Of a stretch of DNA of 64,000 nucleotides, positions 1 to 12,115 are shown one piece after another. Source of the stretch: Xestospongia muta (Eukaryota; Porifera; Demospongiae; Haplosclerida; Petrosiidae); the NCBI GenBank assembly GCA_963693285.1, contig OY848920.1:4725135-4789134 (forward strand), in the 5' to 3' direction. The translations under genes and the position numbers were made by a program. The notes beneath the pieces are model-generated. The model did not search any database, was not told the origin of the DNA, and worked only from the letters and a program-made list of their open reading frames with translations. Every line of letters begins with the position of its first letter. The stretch's first letter is position 1.

Positions 1-144
1 CAACCTCTCATATGTTTCTAATCTAAGACTAATAAATCGAACATTGTAAATTACAAATTATAGATAATATCAATAATAATGATGAATTAATTAATAATAA
101 CCTAATGTTTGGATATACTAACTACAAGTTAATACAGTTAGTAT

Positions 145-690
145 TAGTAAAGGAAAGGGATAAGACTTGTAGGTGTGGTTATAATAGGACATAAATTTAT
201 ATGGCTTTCATAAAAATGGACACATGTACAGTTGACTGGAGTCATAATTTCAGTAACAATTACAAACAACATGTTTACAGTAGTAAGGTATGTAATGTTT
301 GAACTTTTATTGTTATATATAAAGTTCACAAAAGCTTATACAATAGTGTTCACATTAAGGTGACAAGTGTACTTGGTTTATATTAATCACTTTTTATTAA
401 ATCAGTGGGTGTAATGTTGTGATAATTGTTGTGATAAATAAACCACTAGTAGATTGATTAGTAACTTATGTTAGCATATTAAAGTTATAAGGTCTTGTGG
501 TTAGGAATCACTGAAATAACTTGGAAACCTTTACATACTGTCCTAGATATATTGACAATTGAGTATGAGAAGCAAAAACAAGTACTTGTTGAGGATACTA
601 TCAGTAATGGTCCATAGAATTACACACTAAACTTTTCTCTAGTGACAATGGTGAGAATCAATACCAGGAATACTTAGTATGACTGGGTCA
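145..690. repeat. Dispersed intronic repeat, copy 1
   Basis: This stretch is nearly the same as 1700-2160 and 20270-20790 (shared landmarks: the GGGATAAGACTTGT segment, AGTTGACTGGAGTCATAATT, and the AAATCAGTGGGTGTAATGTT segment). It lies just 3' (on the minus strand) of a truncated Roc exon, as copy 4 lies next to the intact Roc exon near 20 kb. It has no long open reading frame and no terminal repeats that I can see. The repeat most likely spread by duplication of the host introns it sits in. Confidence 0.7.
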
Positions 691-1048
691 CCAATTAGAT
701 TACCTTGAACACAGAAGAAGAACTTAGCTTTGTCATCAAGGTGCTCATCCAGCTTGTGTGTAAAAATATTGACTGAGTTATATCGTAACAAGACTGGAGC
801 AATATCTATAAATGCAGCCTGACCACCAGTATCAATACCATATATCCAATGAGCTTTATAAAGTTCTTTAGACTCCTGTACATGATCTAACGATTTAATG
901 ATTTGATCACATACATCAGACTTTGGTCTGTCTTCTGTTGTGGTTATTTCGTTAGAGTCTAGTAATGGAGGATGATGAGACTCAGTTGCTTCTGTTTCTT
1001 CAATTGATCTGCCAAGTACATCACTTCCCACTTGATAACTTTTGACTT
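639..1048 (-). pseudogene. Truncated Roc GTPase exon fused to repeat DNA
   Basis: The exon opens after a good acceptor (TTTACCAG) in phase 1 and reads about 120 residues closely similar to the middle of the Roc exon at 17985-20030, including the G3/switch II motif DTGGQ and the following AxFIDIAPxLLRY segment. The P-loop half seen in the intact paralog is missing. Similarity stops after the GNLIG tract, where the frame runs into the dispersed repeat and ends after an ILSIPGIDSHH tail; the same tail is readable in the repeat near 20.78 kb. It could still be the last exon of the RPA-DD gene upstream, because the phases agree and the summed exons give a whole number of codons. Without a P-loop it cannot bind nucleotide like a normal Roc domain. 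I treat it as a broken copy, possibly transcribed. Confidence 0.6.
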
Positions 1049-1554
1049 CTGGTAAATGAAAAATACTTATTATAATTATCTTTAAGCTTTATTTAATTTT
1101 TAATTCAAGAAACACATTTGCTACAAATGTTAGGTTATAAATTAAATTGTTATTTTGAGAAAGCTCAAGGTGTCAGCTTGGAACTAAATATTAGAACAAG
1201 TAAAATAAACCTTTTTATTCTACAAAGAATTATATGACTGTCTGACACGGTATGCATGACAAGTAAATTAAGCAAAATGGTCCCAAAAAATCACCTTTCA
1301 AATGAGAATTGGTTTCTAATCCCTTTCCTTTTCACTATGATATGCATATATTATAATACTGAAATGAACCTATAAACTATACTTTGTCCAAGATGACTAC
1401 TGCCTCAATGATATATCTAAGGCTTAGGATAAGCTAGAGAGAAAAGGTTTGTTTTATTCAGTAAATCTTCAAAATCCACTTAAAACCTGAGTAAATTGGA
1501 GTGTTAGATATTTGAAAAAGAAATCCATTATAAAAAGGAATAGCATTGTTGACA

Positions 1555-3160
1555 TACCACCATGACAAAATATCATGCATAATTCCAGATTATTAACAAA
1601 TGTACAACAAACATTCACTAACTAAATGTAATGTTTAGAAAGAGTGAAAATTGTCTTTTGTAGAAATAAATCCTAGTGTACATGAAAAATAAATAATAGG
1701 TAAGGGTAGGCTTGGGATATAGCTAAACTTGGACATACATTTATATTGCTACCATAAATATGGACACATATACAGTTGACTAGAGTCATAATTTCAGTAA
1801 CAATTACAAACAAAATGTTTGCAGTAGTAAGGTATGTAATGTTTGAGCTTTAATTGTAATATATAAAGTTCATAAAAGCTTATACAATAGTGTCCTGGCC
1901 TTAAGGTGACAAGTGTACTTAGTTTATATTAATCACTTTTTATTAAATCAGTGGGTGTAATGTTGTGATAACTATTGTGATAATAAGCCACTAGTATATT
2001 ACTTAATAATTTATATCAGCACACTAAAAGTCTTGTGGTTAGAAATTACTGAAACAACTTGAAAACCTTCACATGCTGTCCTTGAAATATTGACAAGTGA
2101 GTATATGAAACAAAAACAAGTATTCGTTAAGGATGTTATTAGTAATCGTCCTGGTAGAGTTACTCATACACTAAACATTGATAAAGGCAGGAATCCATAC
2201 TTAGTATTAAGGTATATATATATACAATAGGCTCTAAAAAGGATTAAGAAATACTTGGTATTAAGTGACACATGTACATGCACTGGGCTATTAAGGACCA
2301 TCCCAGTATGTACTAAGTAATAGAAGATACTCAGTATTAAGTGACACATAGGTATGCACTGGGCTACTGACAGTCACGATCCCATTATGTACTAAGTATC
2401 TAATGACACTAGTGTTTAGGTATATCTGGCCTCATTAATGGACCATTCCAATATATACTACACTTAGTATGGATACTTAGCACTACCAAATTATGCATAT
2501 CTTGAGTTGGAATCATATCAAGATGTACTAGTGATACAAACATGTACTAAACACAGCCAGTATCAAGGTTAAGGATACTCAGTGTTGACATTGGTCCAGT
2601 CTTAGGGACTACTTAGTATCCTGGTATATATAGGATTGCTAGTTAATACAAAAGAAAAGATGTGATAGCACTGGACATTGCTCTTTAAAGCTAAAGATCA
2701 GAATTAGTGAAAGAAAACTGATTGTTCAAAAAACAATTATAGGACTACCTGGTATGCCAAGTAAATTAAGTAATATACAACCTCTCACATGAACATTTGT
2801 TTCTATTCTAAGACTAATAGTCTTATAGGACCTTTGTTATTACTCACATTGTTTACTGTGATAATATAAAACTATCAGTTAGTCATGGGAAGAAGCTATA
2901 ATTATATTACAGTAAATGTTCAGTGTAACAGTTAACATAATGTATTGACATATTATATAGAAATTAAATTACCCGAATCAGATATTTCAGTGTCAGGATT
3001 ACGAGTAGACCGAAGTCTCCTAATTACTCGTACATGAACAAACAAATTATAGATAATATCAATAACAATGATGAATGATTTAATAATGACCTAATGTTTG
3101 GATATACTAACTACAAGTTAATACAGTTATTAGTTATGTTGTTGTCAAAACTGTATAAAA
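1555..3160. repeat. Dispersed intronic repeat, copy 2 (with minisatellite)
   Basis: A long repeat unit shared with 7085-8420 and 20100-23240. It opens with an ATTCCAGATTATTAACAAATG landmark, continues through the copy-1 type sequence, then a degenerate minisatellite (about 2170-2640) of 65-80 bp units built around CCCAGTATGTACTAAGTA, and ends with a segment holding a decayed 57-nt linker exon at 2973-3029. Confidence 0.7.
2973..3029 (-). pseudogene. Decayed 57-nt linker exon
   Basis: This is homologous to the linker exons at 8221-8277 and 22936-22992 and has the same length. The donor (GTAATT) is kept, but the acceptor dinucleotide AG has become AC (GTTCATGTAC in place of GTTCATGTAG). It would encode a short polar peptide containing NPDTEISDS. 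With no acceptor it is probably skipped. Confidence 0.6.
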
Positions 3161-4286
3161 TTAATAGACTCTAACTGAACTGTCAGTTCTTTCACTCAAA
3201 CCTAACATTACATATTTTGGACCACATGTTCTGTATGTATTACATAACTCTGATATATCAGTAAGTTGTACCATGATATGTCTTAATCAACCAATCAGAT
3301 TGCTCTATTTCTTTTCAATAAATAACTTCTACACCTCCTAGATAGTAGTATAAGTACTTACACAATCTTTTTGAAGCTACAATTTCCAAGATTATAACAA
3401 TCTGTTTGACTGAAACTGCCTTATGTTTGTATTTTCTACAAATCAGTCAGTTTATTGGAACAAATATTTTGACAAGTTGAATTGTATAGCAATAAATAGG
3501 TTAGCAATATCAAAATTTAAACAACTCAAGACTATTTTGTACATGGAAGAAAATGCTCCTGAACATGCGAAACAGATAAAGACTATGAAATTTAAGGAAT
3601 GGTCTAGATCAAAGCTAAGTGTACTGATGGTAAACTACAGTGGTAGTCTCATGAGGTCTTCATCTTAAAGTAAAGGAGGCTACCATAATGAGAGTAATCA
3701 GTGGTTCAATTTCACCATTGATAGAGTCTAAAACTCAAAAAAACTTTTCCATTAGCTTAAACATTATTGTCAATTTTGGAGTATAATTTTCTTTTCAGAA
3801 GTAACAACTATTGGTACCAAACCAAGTTGGAATACCTAGTTAATCAGTACAATGTTTGACTGAACATCAAAGTAGGGGGTGGGGCTAATAAATGTTTAAC
3901 ACTCAAGCAAAATACGTGTCACGTATTGTAAACAACAACATTAATAATAAAGTTAATTTCTTCTACTATAAGCAAGTAATACTATGGAAAGATTTCTAAT
4001 AAACTCCACAACTGTCTTTAGATCAAGTAAAAATTGACTTTTGTAAGCTTCAAAATCAGATGGGTTAGCTCTTTCGTCATCCGAATACTTTGTGTATTGG
4101 CCTCTTTTAGATCCAAAGTTTTCATCATTAAGTAGGTTCTAAACTTATCTATTAGGCCAAGCTATACTAAAAGATGGCGTTCATTCTGATAGGGTTCTAT
4201 TAGGATCAGGCAAAAAGTTAGATTTCTTGAAATACATCAGTAATGCCATGTTTGTATTGATCCATGTGCCACAAGTGAGTTCAACC
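3161..4286. other. Intron or intergenic DNA, nothing recognised
   Basis: An open frame of 81 codons at 3423-3668 (+) is rich in Lys and Ser and matches no family I know. No splice or domain support is visible. The rest is AT-rich unique DNA. Confidence 0.4.
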
Positions 4287-4327
4287 ATAGATTATTAATA
4301 CTACGTTATGTAGTATTAATAATCTAT
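4287..4327. repeat. Short perfect hairpin
   Basis: Two 18-base arms (ATAGATTATTAATACTAC and its complement) flank a 5-base loop. This could be a remnant of a very small foldback element or a structure in a transcript; nothing decides between them. Confidence 0.6.
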
Positions 4328-4742
4328 AGTGTAGCCATGTTGGAATTTTTTTGTGTCAGTTATTTTCACAAGTTGTCCTAAATTTTGCAAAATTTGCAAA
4401 ATATACTGTCCTTGAAAAAAAATGTCATACGGTATGTGATGTTACAGCTGACTAGTTATTTGCTAGTTATTAAAATTGTAAAGTATTAACTCTGCAAATT
4501 AAATCTAGTAACTATATATATAGCTAACGGTCTATTTCTTTTGTCAAATATGAAAATGTCATCTCAAAGTTATAAAAGTTAGCACTTATAAAGTCTTGAA
4601 GTGCTATAGAAGACAAACACGAAAAGCTTATTTGATAAGTAATTTGCTAGTCTAACATTTTTTTAAAACACTTTCTGACTAAGACAGAAAAGGTTTAACA
4701 ACCTAAAAACATTGGATAATGAAAAGTAGGTGTTTATATAAG

Positions 4743-5508
4743 CAGGAGCGCATGAGTGTCACGAAGGAGTGTCAAACTCCCTTAACCAATTGTTGTCAAA
4801 TCAAGGCTTAACATATGTCCATATATGGACATAACTGCTAAGTGTTTTGCATTTTAATAGGTTCTGGGCTGTAACCTCTTAGTAAGTGTGCTTTAAATAG
4901 ATAAATTTAAGAGGAGTCAAGAAGTCAAGAAGATGGCCAAGTGACCTTGAACAACATATATCATTATATTTCGACACAAGGTAACTCAAGTGTCCTGGTG
5001 TTCTTTGTGGACAAGGTGTCACAGGCCAAAGTGCCTACTTCCTTGTACCACGCAGCAAGGAAACTACCAAAACGTTCGTTACCCTTGTAATAGACGCAAA
5101 AAAGGTGGCAGAAAGCCAGAAATTTCTTTATAAGAACTCCAGCAACTTCCCTAGCCTGAGACTAATTTTCATGTATTGTCAGAGAACTAGTCTTGTTGAA
5201 TAAAGTGATACATGTTGTTCAACTGTTTCCACCTCTTTAATGACAAAAGCTTCCATAACCTCCAAGTCCAATTATTTTAAATGTTTCTCGATGTACATTA
5301 TTAACTTCTTTCTTAGTTTGGACTACTTCGTTTTACTCGCCATAGATGATTGTAATAATATTCATTGCTCCGTCACGTACTTAGCAGTACTTATGCTACG
5401 TAAGTGTATTTTCTTTATATGGAATAATCCTTGACCATGTTTCGACATTGGTTAGAATACAAATATAATGGCAGTTTGACGCTCCTTCATGACGCTCATG
5501 CACTCCTG
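4743..5508. mobile_element. Non-autonomous TIR element, 766 bp
   Basis: The left end reads CAGGAGCGCATGAGTGTCAC and the right end is its imperfect complement (GACGCTCATGCACTCCTG). The inverted similarity extends about 35 bases inward (GAAGGAGYGTCAAACT). No transposase is encoded; a 64-codon open frame at 5240-5434 is hydrophobic and unrecognised. Flanking target duplication is unclear, so the superfamily is undetermined. Confidence 0.6.
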
Positions 5509-6206
5509 AAATAAGCCAGATAGTTTTTGTCATATTCGTTTATATAGGGCTACAAAGTGTGACAAATAATTTTCTGCATCCACTTTATCCATACAATCCA
5601 TATAACTATATTAAGCCCACTGTTTGATTAAACTTACATTTATATTATACGATAAATTACAAGTACATAAAAGTGCTAAGAGGTTGCATATGCCATTAAG
5701 GTAGGTGTGTTATAAAAGCACAGGTGTGTTATAGTCTTATAGACCACAAATATATTCATGATTCACCAGAAGCTTGTTATCAGCATGTACAAGAATAATT
5801 ATTTATGGATGATGTGATGGAGATGCTGATGTTTTCATATCCTAAAGAATATATTGTATGTACTACGACTTCTTGACCTGTAGCAGTTAGTAATATAAAA
5901 CCTTCAACCATATAACCTTGGCTTCACCATGTCTCAAGCTAATTAATATTTCAGGCTACAGGTTTGATATTGCTGTTATATACATCTAAGTCACAGTAAC
6001 ACACACACACACATATATATAGGTGTATCATGGCTTCAACACACCTGAACTTCTCAATTTTATTAGCTGCTATATATAGAGAGTCTTATGATATATCTAT
6101 AGCTTACAAGGACATCATGACATATATATGACCTTTTATAGCATTTACAAGTTCTTATAACTATGATATATATAAAATTATGTATATGTGTGCGTGTTAC
6201 ACATAC

Positions 6207-7418
6207 CTGCTGTCATTGGAATACTAGAAGATGGTTGGTGGCCACCTGAAATACTACCAGAATACTTGGGTAGTTCATGCCCATCTATAAATCAGTGAAA
6301 TAAAATTAATGTATTATTGAGCAACAAAGATGACACGTACGTGATGCAGCAATATTAGCAGCTAATTGGTCAATAACTGCACTCTCTTCTGCTGTATCAA
6401 CTAAAACAAAAAGAAAGGTATATAAAGAACTTGGAAAAAAATTGACAGTGTTCTGAATCTTAACAACTAGTTCCTGAGCTCTATCTCGAGCAGATTGGCC
6501 AGTTAACCCATCCAAAAGATTTCCCTTAAAAACTCAGGTAATTAAATTCTCTTTTTCACAGGCTAGTATGACTGTCTCCAAATTTGCTTCTATAACAGTT
6601 GTCAGGTCAACACTATGACGAGTGGTGGCATTCTTTGCAGCTTTTCCTAATGTTTTTTTATAATCCATAAATTATACAGATATGGCAGGAGGATGTGTTG
6701 AATCATGCATAGATGACAGGAAGTGCACAAACTGATACCCACCCTTTAATCCTGCACATTAACTATTATTAACTACTCTATGTATGGATATAGTGTCTCT
6801 GTGTGTTCACCAAATTATATCATATGATTAACTCAATAAAAGGTTGTTCCAGGTATAAAAAAGGATAAAAATAACACAAAATTATCTTGACATCTGCTTT
6901 GATGTTTACATAATCAGTTTAGTCCAGTTAGTTGACATGAATGAATACATATTTATATATATATATGTGTGTATGTGTGTGTGTGTGTGTATACGGAGTG
7001 TTTATATATCAGGCAGTCGGACGCGAATTGTGTGGCTATAGATCTGGCAAATTATTTGCACATGCGCAGACGATAAAAAATTGAACTCAAATGCCATTCT
7101 TCACATGCTACCAAGACAAGATGTCATGTATAATTCCAGATTATTAACAAATGTACAACAAACATTCATTAACTGGAATAAAATGTTTAGAAACAGTAGA
7201 AAATGTCTTTTATAGCACAAAAATCTTTGTGTACATGAAATATAGATAACAGGGTAAGGGTAGACTTGGGATATGCCTAAATTTGGACATACATTTATAT
7301 TGTATGTCAAAAACAAGTATATATTTGTTGAGGATGTTATCAGTAATGGTCTTGGTAGAGTTACTCATACACTATACATTGACAAAGGTAAGAATCCATA
7401 TCAAAGAATACTACTATT

Positions 7419-7457
<39 letters not shown>

Positions 7458-10400
7458 GGCTCCAAAAAGGATTAACGAATACTTAAGTGACACATATACA
7501 TGCATTTAGCTATTAAGAACCATAGCAGGATATACTAAGTACCAGAAGATACTCAGTATTAAGTGATATATAGGTATGCACTGGGCTACTTACAGTCACG
7601 ATCCCAGGATGTACTAAGTATCTAATGACACTAGTGTTTAGGTATATCTATGTACTGGCCTCATGGATGGACCATTCCAAGATATACTACACTTAGTATG
7701 GATACCTAATACTAACAAATGTATACATCTCTTGTGTTGGGGTCATATCAAGATGTACCAGTGATACTTGGTATTGAGGAACATACATGTACTAAACACA
7801 GCCAGTATCGAGTTTAAGGATATTCAGTGCTGACATTGGTCCAGTCTTAGGGACTACTTAGTATCCTGGGATACATAGGATTGCTAGTTATACAAAGGAA
7901 AAAATGTGGTAGTAATGGACATTACTCTTTTTTTAAAGCTAAGGATCAGACAAGTGAGCGAAAACTGTTTGTTTAAAAAGAATTATAGGACTGTATGGTA
8001 TGTCAAGTAAATTAAGTAATATACAACCTCTCACATGAACATTGTTTCTAATCTAAGACTAATAGTCTTATAGGACCTTTGTTATTACTCACATTGTTTA
8101 CTATGATAATATACAACTATTAGTTAGTCCTGGGAAGAAGCTATAATTATAATACTACAGTAAATGTCCAGTGTAACAGTTAACATAATGTATTGACATA
8201 TTATATAGAAATTAAATTACCTGAATCAGATATTTTCGTGACAGAACTAATATTAGATTGAAGTCTATCAAATGCCCCTACATGAACAAACAAATTATAG
8301 ATAATATCAAAAATGATGATGAATTAATTAATAATGACCTAATGTTTGGATATACTAATTACAAGTTAATTTAATTTGTATGCCAATACTATGAAAATTA
8401 ACTGCACTATTAGATCTTTCCATATGACTTAATTAACATTACATATTTTGGACCACATGTTGTATGTAAGCATGTATTATACAATTTTATATGAGTAACA
8501 TAAAATATGAGGGAGGGATCATTATTTCCAAGATAGTAGATGATACACTATATAAACTATATACTAAATATATGCTCATTGAGGTCTGTGATTATTACTA
8601 TTTAAAAGTAAACATCACATACGTGGTTTTAGAAACTGTCGGATTTCATCCACTAATGCTTTCTCATGCAATGGTTCCTCTAAAACTTTGATGATGTTGT
8701 CCCATGTTACTGGTGTTGGCTCATTGTCTAACCAGCTCTGTAGCATTTTGGACATCTTAATTTGGTCAGAAAAGGTAGATATGGACAATGCCTGAATAAT
8801 GTCCAAATCGACTCCAAGTAAATCTCCTATTCTTTGCCATTTACTATTCAATGGGGAGAGTAACCTCAACAATATATGCTTCTCTGGTTTTGATGCTGTA
8901 AAGTACGAAATCATATAATTATAGTGTTAAGTTCACAAAAATTATATAATGTATATAATATACAGGTACTGTAATAATGTGAAAGAAAATTGATCATTTA
9001 AAAACTATTATAGGACTGCCTGGCATGTCAAGTAAATTAAGTAATACAACCAACTCTTCACTTGACTAATCAAAGTACTCTCCATGGTGCATTTCATGTA
9101 TGACTCAATGATACAAACCACTTATTCCAAGGATAGGCGTGGTTTATTATAAACATACTTGTTATGTCTGTCGAACACCTCCCTTAGGAATATGAACAAT
9201 AATTAAATTGTGTATTTATAATAAACTATGCCTATCCATTCTGTAACATAACACATATACATTAACAGTTTAAAATTATCACAAAATAGATAACTTTGTA
9301 GCATCTCTGTTTATATTAGTTATATATACATCAATTTATACTGTGTGAATCAATTAGTTTATTACCTGCTATATTGATGGGTAATAGACCAGAGTCATAA
9401 GGGGCAATTAGTGGATCAGAAGATACATCCAAACACTAAAGAAGTACATACATGTAGAATATAAATAAATACGTTACATTTCAATAGCATGCACACATAC
9501 AACTGGCAATACTCAGTCTTTACTTAAAGAACTAATAAAATTTGAAATAGACACTTATTAAATTAATTTGGAAGACATACTGCAATATTGACTGGAGCTA
9601 CAAAGATTTGTAGCTGATATAAGACTAGCAAATCTATTTCATGTGATTATGAAGGTTTAATATAAAGGTTTAAAGGCAGAAATGTGAGTCAGTAAGACAG
9701 AATATGTATAATTTGGCTCATGGCTTTATCACAACTAATCTACTTTATGATGCTTTATAAAGACTTAAAAATAAGAGTTAGGTAAAATCCTAAAAAATGT
9801 TGTAAATGAGATTTGAGTTCCTAATATGGAATGGCCATTTTTTCTAAACCTCCTACATGTTAAACACTACAGTGATTAATTATACATGAGTTTCGTATCC
9901 ACATCTACCAAACCCACCTCTCTAATCTGAGTGTTAGATTGAAGTATTATTTCATTATCATTATTGCATGTTGTAAATTGTTGTTTTGCCAATTTGATCC
10001 AACCATCAGATATAAGGTAAACCTATGATGACATAATTATGCATCATTATCATGTAACAATTTATTTAATAAAGTAGTCATCCATCCATTTATTCTCATT
10101 CCTATAAATTCCTTCAAACCTTGTTAGCTTCAAGAATAGGATCAATTCGCTCTGCATCGTCATTGAAAGCAGTACCATTTATCTCACCCTATCATAAAAC
10201 TTAATCAAAATACAATTATTTAATTATCTACTAACAGAATGGTCTTTTAATTCAACGGATATGATACGAAATTTTCCATTACTACTAGTTCTAAGGTTAG
10301 CTTTTGATGTCACCTGAACTTTGATTGTCCACCTAAAAGTTGGAATTAATCTTAAATAATGTATAGCTCATAATTGACCTAAGATGGCTGTTATTACTAA

Positions 10401-10648
10401 GCTCTATAGGCTAGTGAACATCAATTCAGTCTACTAGATATGTTAATGGTTACCTATAAGGAAAGGCTATCCTATATCATTATAATACAACAAACTTACT
10501 TCCTTTGGCCTGGCTTAAGACTAGAAATAGGGACAATTTGTTGAGACCAATCTTCAGTGGCTCTGGATGGAGTCGCAGATGAAGGCGTATTGGGTGATTG
10601 ATTTAGTATAGGTTTTGCAATTCTTTCATCACATAAACTAGATTGCAT
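6207..10648 (-). CDS. RPA1 DBD-A / death-domain fusion protein
   Basis: Exons read as 10648-10500, 10332-10236, 10188-10120, 10022-9918, 9435-9366, 8895-8623, 8277-8221, 6400-6341 and 6284-6207; every join has GT..AG signals and matching phase. Residues 1-50 are a polar leader ending in a VPISSL motif. Residues 50-121 are an OB fold with strong likeness to DNA-binding domain A of the large subunit of replication protein A: KWTI start, SGEI, TAFN, NKVY and KxxxQF motifs. The two Phe that stack on ssDNA in human RPA1 (F238, F269) align with F90 and F121 at identical spacing, and K263 aligns with K115. W212 and R234 are replaced by Ser and Asn. Residues about 164-254 are a death domain (KWQRIGDLLGV, MLQSWL, VTWDNIIKVLE). 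The N-terminal DBD-F and the later OB folds of RPA1 are absent. The last three exons are small and polar and are less certain; the frame may continue to the exon at 639-1048, giving 455 codons. Inferred role: a death-fold adaptor able to bind ssDNA. Confidence 0.72.
6955..6995. repeat. TA/TG microsatellite
   Basis: An alternating AT tract passes into a GT tract. It lies in the intron between the exon starting at 6400 and the linker exon at 8221. Confidence 0.85.
7085..8420. repeat. Dispersed intronic repeat, copy 3 (with minisatellite and linker exon)
   Basis: This is the same unit as copy 2 but lacks the stretch shared with copy 1. A (TA)n run at about 7425-7451 precedes minisatellite units (7490-7880). 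The unit ends in an intact 57-nt linker exon (8221-8277, acceptor GTAG, donor GTAATT) that reads in frame between the death domain exon and the next exon. Confidence 0.7.
9131..9237. repeat. Foldback (MITE-like) 107 bp in RPA-DD intron
   Basis: The ends are inverted copies: GGATAGGCGTGGTTTATTAT on the left and the near-complement ATAATAAACTATGCCTATCC on the right, with about 60 bases between. It sits in the intron between the last RPA-like exon and the death domain exon. Confidence 0.6.
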
Positions 10649-11484
10649 TTTAGTCAATGAAACGTGTTCTACACAGGGTTACAGCCTGTATAACTACTGA
10701 TGGGCGGCAATTTCTGGATACTTAGATAGCACGTTTGAATTTTTTGGTATTATACTTCCACGCCCAATCACGTTGGGGGGTTGGGTGGAAAGTCAACAGG
10801 AACGAGAACGAGAAAGGGAACATGAAATCATACATGCAAGGAAATTTGAGCAATGTATAACAATATCTAAAGAATATTATTACCAAAATCAATGGGACGA
10901 AAATTTTTATGAATTGGAAGTAACTTTTTTAGAGACAATGATATTTGTAAACTAAAGAAAAATCATCAAACTTAGTACAATATATGTTTCTGTTGATGAT
11001 AGTAAATGATACACCATGAATTTCAATTTGGGATTGGAAATTTTCAGCTCAAGATATCTTTCCTTTTTACATTCATTGCATCATGAGTTCATGATGTATT
11101 TCCTGAAAATTTATATCTTGAATGAAACTAGCAAGTGAATGTGGAGCAGAAATGGAGCAGGAATCAAAAGGGGGAACCAAGGTGGTATACACTGACAAAA
11201 AACACTCTTGTGCTACAATGACAATCAAAATCGTCACAAATAATACTGAAAACTAGTTTACAGATACAACTTTTAGATAACATACAATAGTCTTCCTTTT
11301 ATGCAACTAGCAATTCAGATTCCAATCAACATTCTTCATTAAATGACTAAAATACGTACACTAAATAAATAAAATGGTTAATGTACATAACAGTACATTA
11401 TGAATAATACAAAAACTATTATAGTTTTTCCAAATAGTTATACATGTACCCTCAAATTCAATGTGTTTATTATTCTCGATAATG
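10649..11484. promoter_or_regulatory. 5' flank of the RPA-DD gene, no gene seen
   Basis: This region lies upstream of the proposed start codon at 10648. It is AT-rich, with one short purine-rich open frame (10773-10955, +) that looks spurious. A promoter is expected here by position only; no motif stands out. Confidence 0.35.
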
Positions 11485-11499
11485 AATATATATATATAA

Positions 11500-11545
<46 letters not shown>
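11485..11545. repeat. (TA)n microsatellite
   Basis: About 60 bases of nearly uninterrupted TA repeats, broken by a few substitutions. Confidence 0.9.
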
Positions 11546-11547
<2 letters not shown>

Positions 11548-11559
11548 CTTGTCTACATT

Positions 11560-12115
11560 AAACCTCATTACTAAATTTCTGATTCGAATAGGCTTCTTAG
11601 AATATCAATAGATATCTGACTCTTTAGCTATAACTGTAAATGAAGAGCAACAGAGTGAAGATGGATTTTCTCATTGTCCTCTTTATTGTTTTCAATGATG
11701 TCTATGTAGTATCATAGTATGTACCATAGGACTGTAAAATCTCCCATACATCAAGAACATGATCAAATTGTTAATTTATATGAAACCTTCCTCACTTACA
11801 TCATTTCCAGTTCACATGCTCACTATTCTATCTGAAGAATGAAAAATTGATGATAAATCTCTTGTTGTTGTTTTATGCATATCTAACATGAAACAAAGCA
11901 AATGTGTTATAGCTTTTTAGAAAATTGTGCCAACATCCATCAAATACACTAATAGTGTAATGTTATATGATTACTAGACTTTGATAAAGAACACTCACAA
12001 TCTTTTCTTCATTAATCTAGTCAATTACCTGCCCATATACTTTATCTATATCTTCTACATTTAATGTATACTTTGTATTGAATTCATGGATATCCTTCAC
12101 TATAAGTAAAGAACA
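11560..12115 (-). pseudogene. Remnant of FEM1-like gene (older duplicate)
   Basis: The sequence matches the FEM1-like pseudogene at 34201-34910 in patches, most clearly at 12015-12105 against 34820-34905 (the ATCTATATC and ATTGAATTCATGGATATCCTT landmarks). The coding frame is destroyed by stops and indels. With 12116-12418 and 15746-17750 it forms copy 1 of a segmental duplication. Confidence 0.55.

Noticed and set aside
3423..3668. 81-codon plus-strand frame
   Set aside because: No recognisable family, splice signals or neighbours; composition is that of AT-rich random DNA.
6420..6640. Helical coding fragment (LLDGLTGQSARDRAQELVVK; KKTLGKAAKNATTRHSVDL) on the minus strand, thought to be vinculin or talin-like
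   Set aside because: A stop separates the two parts, splice sites are weak, and I could not align it with either family; only the 60-nt exon at 6341-6400 has good sites.
8221..10648. The locus as the ordinary RPA1 gene
   Set aside because: Only DBD-A is present, the frame splices into a death domain, and the later OB folds and zinc domain of RPA1 are missing.
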